From CATQHD01 sp965202675 (GTDB taxonomy: Bacteria; Actinomycetota; Acidimicrobiia; Spongiisociales; Spongiisociaceae): DNA of 64,000 nucleotides. Of the stretch, positions 59,727 to 64,000 are shown piece after piece. The notes below the pieces were generated by a model. That model searched no databases. It worked only from the letters and a program-made list of their open reading frames with translations, and had not been told where the DNA came from. How positions within the stretch are numbered: the first letter of the stretch is position 1; the number at the start of each line of letters is the position of its first letter. The stretch lies in contig OZ241842.1 in NCBI GenBank assembly GCA_965202675.1, positions 2,480,001 to 2,544,000 of the forward strand. The letters are read 5' to 3'. Both the position numbers and the translations under genes were made by a program.

Positions 59727-61231
59727 GATTCACCCCCGTGAGGGTGGGTGATCTCGCGGGTCAGCAGCCCCGAATCGGTATCGCGGCGGTCCCGCACGCT
59801 CACCCGGGCGCCCCGGAAAAAGGCTGCCACGGTATCCGCAATGCCCAGCACCTCCTGGGTGTCGGAGGAGGCGAAGACGATCCCCATGCCCTGGCGGGCG
59901 ATGGAGCGCAGGTGGCTGTAGATCTCTGCCCGGGCGCCCACGTCCACCCCCCGGGTGGGCTCGTGCACCAGCAGCACCTTCGGTCGGGATCCGGTCCATT
60001 TGCCCACCGCCACCTTTTGCTGGTTGCCCCCGCTCAGAGCCCCCGCCATCGACCCCAGCCGGGCGCGGTCGATGGTGAAGGTGCGGGCGATGCGGTCGCT
60101 CACGGCCCGCTCGGCGCGGCGGCGCAGCCAGCCGGCCGTGGACACCAGGCCGAGGCTGGGAGAGGTCAGGTTCTCCACCACCGGCCGCTGGAGGAAGATG
60201 CCGTCCCGCTTCCGGTCGGAGGAGCTGTATCCGACGCCGCGGCGGATGGCGGCGGAAGGGGAGTTGGGCGGCACTGTCCTGCCCGCCGCCTTCACGCTTC
60301 CCGCCAGGCGTGGTTCGTGGCCGGCGATGGCCCGCAGGGTTTCCCCCGCCCCGCTGCCCAGCTGGCCGGCCAGCCCGACGATCTCTCCGGCCCTCGCGTC
60401 GAGGTCGACGGGGGCGGACAGCCGATCGGTCAGCAGGCCCCTGACCTCGAGCACCGCCTCGCCGTAGACTTCATCGGCCCTCTCGGGAAACAGAGCGGCC
60501 AGGCTGCCTCCGAGCATCATCGAGATCAGCTCATCGAGGTTTATCTCATCGGTGGAGACCGGGGGGTTGGAACGTCCGTCCCGGAACACCGTTACCCGGT
60601 CTGCCAGGGCGAAAACCTCGTCGAGGCGGTGGGTTACGTAGATGATCGAGCGCCCCCGGTACCGGAGGGCCTTGACCACCGCCTTTACCCGTTCGATCTC
60701 GCGGTCGGCCAGCGCGGCGGTGGGCTCGTCGAAGATCAGCACCCGGGCGTCCCGGGCCAGCAGGCGGGCTACCTCGATCAGCTGTCGTTCGGCCACCGTG
60801 AGGCGTTCGACCCGCCCCAGCGGGTCGAGGTCCTCCAAGCCCACCTGGGCCAGGAAGGGGGCGGCGGCCAGCGCCAGGGCCCGCGGGGCGGTATTCCAGC
60901 CGCGTCTGGTGTCTCCCAGGAAGATGTTGTCCGCTACAGACATGGTGGGAACCAGCGAAAGCTCCTGCTGCACCACCGCGATCCCGGCATGCTCCGATTG
61001 GCTTGCGCCGCTGAACTCGCTCTGCCGGCCGGCCAGGCTGATGCGCCCGGCGTCGGGGGCGTACATCCCGGCCAGGATTTTCACCAGGGTGCTCTTGCCT
61101 GCGCCGTTTTCTCCCACCAGGGCCATGACCTCGCCGTGCCGCACCTCGAAATCTACCCGGTCGAGCGCCCTGATCGACCCGAAGGACTTGGAGACCGCCT
61201 GCATCTCGAGGAGGGGGGTGCCGGCGGTCAT
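59723..61231 (-). CDS. Sugar-type ABC transporter ATPase (RbsA family)
   Basis: A 502-aa double-ATPase subunit. The N-terminal half has Walker A GENGAGKST, Walker B VLIFDEPTAAL and the H-loop VTHR. The C-terminal half has the signature LSGGNQQKVAVGKW and Walker B VLLVHEPTRGVDVG, with a degenerate Walker A (GQLGSGAGE) as is normal for RbsA. The start overlaps the isomerase stop by 4 nt. It powers the two RbsC-type permeases downstream. Confidence 0.93.
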   Translation of the reverse strand: MTAGTPLLEMQAVSKSFGSIRALDRVDFEVRHGEVMALVGENGAGKSTLVKILAGMYAPDAGRISLAGRQSEFSGASQSEHAGIAVVQQELSLVPTMSVADNIFLGDTRRGWNTAPRALALAAAPFLAQVGLEDLDPLGRVERLTVAERQLIEVARLLARDARVLIFDEPTAALADREIERVKAVVKALRYRGRSIIYVTHRLDEVFALADRVTVFRDGRSNPPVSTDEINLDELISMMLGGSLAALFPERADEVYGEAVLEVRGLLTDRLSAPVDLDARAGEIVGLAGQLGSGAGETLRAIAGHEPRLAGSVKAAGRTVPPNSPSAAIRRGVGYSSSDRKRDGIFLQRPVVENLTSPSLGLVSTAGWLRRRAERAVSDRIARTFTIDRARLGSMAGALSGGNQQKVAVGKWTGSRPKVLLVHEPTRGVDVGARAEIYSHLRSIARQGMGIVFASSDTQEVLGIADTVAAFFRGARVSVRDRRDTDSGLLTREITHPHGGES

Positions 61232-62052
61232 GCCCGCCCTCCCGGCCAGCCCGCCCGCCGCAGCACTTCGGTTGCGGCCTCGAAGGAGACCCTGGCCGCC
61301 TCCGCGGGATGCAGGGAGGTATGGCGGTCGGACAGCACCTCCACCCCCATCAGCGGACGGGCGCCGGTCAGGGCCAGGGCGCCCAACAGGCCTTCGAGGT
61401 CGAACTCGCCTTCTCCGGGAAGCAGCCGCCGCCGGGTGGTGTCCAGTATTACGTCGTCGATCGGCGGGCCGGCGTCGTTAAGCGCCACGGCCAGGATGTG
61501 GGCCGGGTCCAGCTCGGCGAGCTGATCCGGATCGGACGGCCCGCGGAAGTAGTGCCAGACATCGAGGTCGATCCCCGCGTTCTCCCGCCCGGCCCGCTCG
61601 ATGATCTCACGGGCGGCGTCGAGGTCGGGAATCGACGACCACGGCATGAACTCTATGGCCGCCTTGACGCCGAACGGCGCCAAACGGTCGCACACCGCGG
61701 CGAAGCGGTCGGCTGCCAGGGCGGGCGGGAGGCCGGGGGGAAACCGCACATCGCCCAGGTTGACGTGGTGGGGGCGGAAGACCTCCGCCATATGGAAAAG
61801 GTTCTCGGCGATGGCGGCCGGAACCCGGGCCTGCTCGTCGTCGTGCATCCAATCGAACATGAACTCGATCTCCGCCACCTGCACCCCCTTGCGTTCGAGT
61901 ACCTCCAACAGGTCCTCGTCGGCGGCGCCGCCCCCCCGCATGGCGGTGTAGTCCGCCTCGCCCATGCCGATCGACGTGTACCCGGCCGCGGCGGCCGCCG
62001 CCACCCTGGTCTCGAACGGCCACGGGGATGCGGTTCCGTACCCGGCGCCCAC
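61228..62052 (-). CDS. Sugar phosphate isomerase/epimerase-like TIM-barrel protein
   Basis: A protein of the xylose-isomerase-like TIM-barrel family. ETRVAAAAAAGYTSIGMGEADY, AAIEFMPWSSI (metal Glu), IDLDVWHYFRG (Asp/His) and GVEVLSDRH (final Glu) match. GTG at 62052 is the first standard start, but homologous-looking sequence continues upstream (LTAAHFTIAGSPV). A strong ribosome site (AAAAGGAGG, 62126-62134) lies before an ATC at 62121, so the true start may be there. It sits between the VOC gene and the transporter ATPase; likely converts the imported sugar or polyol. Confidence 0.85.
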   Translation of the reverse strand: MGAGYGTASPWPFETRVAAAAAAGYTSIGMGEADYTAMRGGGAADEDLLEVLERKGVQVAEIEFMFDWMHDDEQARVPAAIAENLFHMAEVFRPHHVNLGDVRFPPGLPPALAADRFAAVCDRLAPFGVKAAIEFMPWSSIPDLDAAREIIERAGRENAGIDLDVWHYFRGPSDPDQLAELDPAHILAVALNDAGPPIDDVILDTTRRRLLPGEGEFDLEGLLGALALTGARPLMGVEVLSDRHTSLHPAEAARVSFEAATEVLRRAGWPGGRA

Positions 62053-62148
62053 CGGCGAGCCCGCGATGGTGAAGTGGGCCGCGGTGAGATCGTACGGTCG
62101 AGCGGACTCAGGCGAAGCGATGAGGCCTCCTTTTCCGCCTCCGGTGAT

Positions 62149-62619
62149 TCAGTCCAGCCATTCCTCCCCGGCCAACCATGCTTCCATGCCGGCGCGGCGG
62201 CCTTCTTCGATGAACTCGAGGCGCGTTCCGTACAGCTCGTGCGGTGCCGTGTAGGCCGCCAGTATCCGGTCGTCCGGGGTGTACTGGACGCCCTCGTTCC
62301 TGAGACCGAGGCCCGTCAGGCGCTCCATGAGAGCTTCGGGGTCCGGCTCCCAGAGGCCGATGTGATGCATTCCTTCCTGCGCCCGCCCGTACAGGCCGTC
62401 GTTGTCCTGGGATTCGAGCAGTTCCAGGTAGGGAGGCCCCTCGACGGACCAGGTGATGCGGAGGTCGAGCTCCTCCACCCGCGACTTCTGCTCGAAGCGG
62501 TCCACATGGGCAACGGCGGGCGTCTTGAAGGCGAGGCCCAGCACCTCGGCGAACCGCTCCATTCCCTCTTCCAGGTCGGGAACCAGAATGCCCACGTGGA
62601 AGAAGTTGGCGGCCGTCAT
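62149..62619 (-). CDS. VOC-family (glyoxalase/dioxygenase-like) protein
   Basis: A 156-aa vicinal-oxygen-chelate protein made of two beta-alpha-beta3 units. It opens with FFHVGILVPDLEEGMERFAEV (metal His in the first strand, shown as FHVGILVPDL) and has MHHIGLWEPDPEALMERL at the start of the second unit and LEFIE (metal Glu) near the end. Probably an isomerase, lyase or dioxygenase for the imported compound. Second gene of the operon, separated from the binding-protein gene by a stem-loop. Confidence 0.88.
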   Translation of the reverse strand: MTAANFFHVGILVPDLEEGMERFAEVLGLAFKTPAVAHVDRFEQKSRVEELDLRITWSVEGPPYLELLESQDNDGLYGRAQEGMHHIGLWEPDPEALMERLTGLGLRNEGVQYTPDDRILAAYTAPHELYGTRLEFIEEGRRAGMEAWLAGEEWLD

Positions 62620-62711
62620 GCCCCGGCGCCTGTCATCCGCCCCTCCGCATCACCCTTTACACCTCCGATTCTTGGCAGTCCGCGGCCCGGCGCCGCCGAT
62701 AATCCGGGAAG

Positions 62712-62759
62712 GGCCGGGGGAGGGGCGGCGCTTGCAGGAAACCGCCGCCCCTCCGGCCC
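62712..62759 (-). other. Intercistronic stem-loop after the sugar-binding protein gene
   Basis: A strong GC hairpin in the 149-bp gap between the binding-protein stop and the VOC gene: the arm 62719-62730 (GGAGGGGCGGCG) pairs with 62743-62754 (CGCCGCCCCTCC), extended by GGCC/GGCC on the outside with a small bulge. No T-tract. It probably stabilises the binding-protein mRNA or reduces read-through. Confidence 0.75.
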
Positions 62760-62768
62760 GAAGGGAGA

Positions 62769-63818
62769 TCAGTAGACGCAGAGCTCGGCGACGCTGCGCC
62801 CTTCGACCGTAACGGTCTCGATCTGGTTGACCGAGGTGTAGACGGGGCTGCGCACCGCCGGGTTCGGGATGAAGTTGTTGAACTTCTCCAGCGAGCCGGT
62901 GCTCAGGTACTCGTGGAGGGTGTTGATGCTGAAGACGCCCTCCAGGAAGGCGGCTTGCAGGCCGGTGGCGTACTCGGACCCGTCGAGCAGGTGGTCGAGG
63001 TTCCCATGACAGGTGCCTCCTACCACCATGACGTCGTCGCCCGGGTGGTACCCCTCTTCCTCCAGAGCCTGGATGACCCCTTCGGCCAAGGCCGAGTTGT
63101 GGGCGTACACCAAGTCGATGCCCTGGTTGCGGTGAGCCGCGATCAGCTGCTTCGACCCCTCGTACCCCTCTGCCGGGCCGAACCCGACGTCGACTTCGCC
63201 GAGCACCGCGATCCCGGCCCTGGCCAAGATGGGAAGAGCGGCCCCCGAGCGATCGATGCCCGCCTGATAGCCGGCTACGAACCCGATCACGATGGCGTGG
63301 CCGCCGGAGCCGCTGAGGTCCTTGCCGTTGGCGCGCATGTGGTCTCTGGCCTCTACCACCAGCTCCGCCGCCACCCGGCCGTTGAGCCTGTCGTCCACGC
63401 CCGCATACCCGACCACATAGTTCTCGGAACCGGCGAAAGGCAGCTGGTTGGTCTGGATGACCGGCACCCCGGTCTCCGACAGCGCCCGCAGTGAAGCCAC
63501 CCCGGCTTCGTTGTCCGACGGCCACCAGGCGTACGCCACCACGCTTTCGTCGCCCGCGCCGAGCTGTTGCTGCACCTGGGTGTCCTGCTCGGCCTGATCA
63601 AACTGATTCTGCAGCGTCACCAGGTTGTACCCCAGGTCGGCCGCCGCTTCTTTGGCGCCTCTTTCCCATTCGGCGATATAGGTGTTGGTGATGGTGGGAA
63701 TGAAGGCGACAATGGTGCCGCCCTCGGTGGAACCGTCGTCCTCGCTTGCGCAGCTCGCCGCCGCCATCGTCAGAGCCAACAGGGCGAGCAACGACGCCCA
63801 TTTCTTTCTGCCTCGCAT
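62769..63818 (-). CDS. Sugar-type ABC transporter substrate-binding lipoprotein
   Basis: A 349-aa periplasmic-binding-protein of the RbsB/Peripla_BP_4 type and first gene of the operon. The lipoprotein signal ends in the lipobox AAASC (Cys23). IVAFIPTITNTYIAEWERGAKEAAADLGY is the usual first strand-helix (shown as IVAFIPTITNTY), and DLVYAHNSALAEGVIQALEE is the hinge/ligand region. The ribosome site GGAAAGGAACG precedes the ATG at 63818. A weak -35/-10 pair (TTGCCG, 17 nt, CAGACT) lies upstream. Ligand is sugar- or polyol-like by family. Confidence 0.92.
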   Translation of the reverse strand: MRGRKKWASLLALLALTMAAASCASEDDGSTEGGTIVAFIPTITNTYIAEWERGAKEAAADLGYNLVTLQNQFDQAEQDTQVQQQLGAGDESVVAYAWWPSDNEAGVASLRALSETGVPVIQTNQLPFAGSENYVVGYAGVDDRLNGRVAAELVVEARDHMRANGKDLSGSGGHAIVIGFVAGYQAGIDRSGAALPILARAGIAVLGEVDVGFGPAEGYEGSKQLIAAHRNQGIDLVYAHNSALAEGVIQALEEEGYHPGDDVMVVGGTCHGNLDHLLDGSEYATGLQAAFLEGVFSINTLHEYLSTGSLEKFNNFIPNPAVRSPVYTSVNQIETVTVEGRSVAELCVY

Positions 63819-63882
63819 GTCGTTCCTTTCCGTCGGATAGTCTGGATTTCCAACTAACTGCCGGCAATGCTAGCGACGACAG

Positions 63883-63908
63883 GGCGCCGCGGGCAATACC
63901 GCAGCGCC
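63883..63908 (-). terminator. Stem-loop between the partial gene and the uptake operon
   Basis: GGCGC-C-GCGG (63883-63892) pairs with CCGC-A-GCGCC (63899-63908), leaving one internal mismatch and a 6-nt loop. It begins 4 bases downstream of the stop of the partial minus-strand gene. No T-tract; a weak terminator or leader hairpin. Confidence 0.4.
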
Positions 63909-63912
63909 GCTG

Positions 63913-64000
63913 CTATTCCCCGGCGGCGCGCAGGTACTCTGCGACCGCCGACATATCAGCGTCTCCGAACCCCGCCTCTATGGCCTTTACCAGCTCCGAA
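63913..64000 (-). CDS. 3' end of a probable NAD-binding beta-hydroxyacid dehydrogenase (partial)
   Basis: Only the last 29 codons are inside the window, ending at TAG (63913-63915). The peptide LVKAIEAGFGDADMSAVAEY with a short AlaGly tail resembles the C-terminus of 3-hydroxyisobutyrate/6-phosphogluconate-type dehydrogenases, where GxGDxDxSAv is common. It is codirectional with the uptake operon and could be its first catabolic gene. Assignment from this short tail is tentative. Confidence 0.5.
   Translation of the reverse strand, partial: SELVKAIEAGFGDADMSAVAEYLRAAGE

Overview
The window is GC-rich chromosomal DNA, by eye roughly two thirds G+C, with AT-richer patches. It most likely comes from an uncultured actinobacterium. 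A PASTA-domain Ser/Thr kinase, a TrpG/PabA-type amidotransferase and CrgA lie together at 1-3741, a grouping known from the origin-proximal region of mycobacteria and relatives. Starts are often GTG or TTG, genes overlap by 4 nt, and surface lipoproteins carry Thr-rich linkers, as in Acidimicrobiia. The class assignment is inference.

Layout. 1-6857: end of the kinase, an orphan metal-type ABC ATPase, trpG/pabA, crgA, a 766-bp non-coding stretch with hairpins and a degenerate repeat pair, a small membrane zinc-ribbon-like protein, a PPOX flavoprotein, a thiolase and tRNA-Ala. 6877-16408 (minus): a seven-gene operon in which a complete Dpp/Opp-type ABC importer is coupled by 4-nt overlaps to both subunits of a hydantoinase/oxoprolinase. 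16771-22763: a two-gene accessory unit (1324-aa nuclease-like/helical protein plus a 173-aa unknown) behind a near-consensus promoter, then a Fic protein whose catalytic His is Arg. 22797-38743: a catabolic island with two phosphotriesterase-like lactonases, a CocE/S15 hydrolase, an amidohydrolase, two DSD1-like PLP enzymes, class V and class III aminotransferases, an SDR, a large N,N-dimethylformamidase-type subunit and an ADP-ribosylglycohydrolase, with a CtaA-like heme A synthase inside it. 38902-46245: tRNA-Pro, a secreted protein, tRNA-Leu, asd, lysC, a radical SAM protein and a TrpB2-type tryptophan synthase.

46450-53254 alternates host genes and insertions: an orphan excisionase-type antitoxin beside a clearly foreign AT-rich type II restriction-modification pair (EcoRI-like nuclease and D12-class adenine methylase), a glutaryl-CoA dehydrogenase and EamA transporter, then an ABC-ATPase/DUF4276 pair against the 3' end of a CAU tRNA. 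53310-56896 holds a tandem universal stress protein, an MscS channel, a phosphoribosyltransferase and a PLD-like membrane protein. 56966-63818 (minus) is a seven-gene uptake and catabolism operon: sugar-type binding lipoprotein, VOC protein, TIM-barrel isomerase, RbsA-type ATPase, two permeases and a bicupin. The last 88 bases carry the 3' end of a probable beta-hydroxyacid dehydrogenase.

Together the genes suggest a heterotroph that imports peptides, cyclic amides and sugar-like solutes and hydrolyses C-N and ester bonds. Mobile defence cassettes sit at tRNA and antitoxin junctions.
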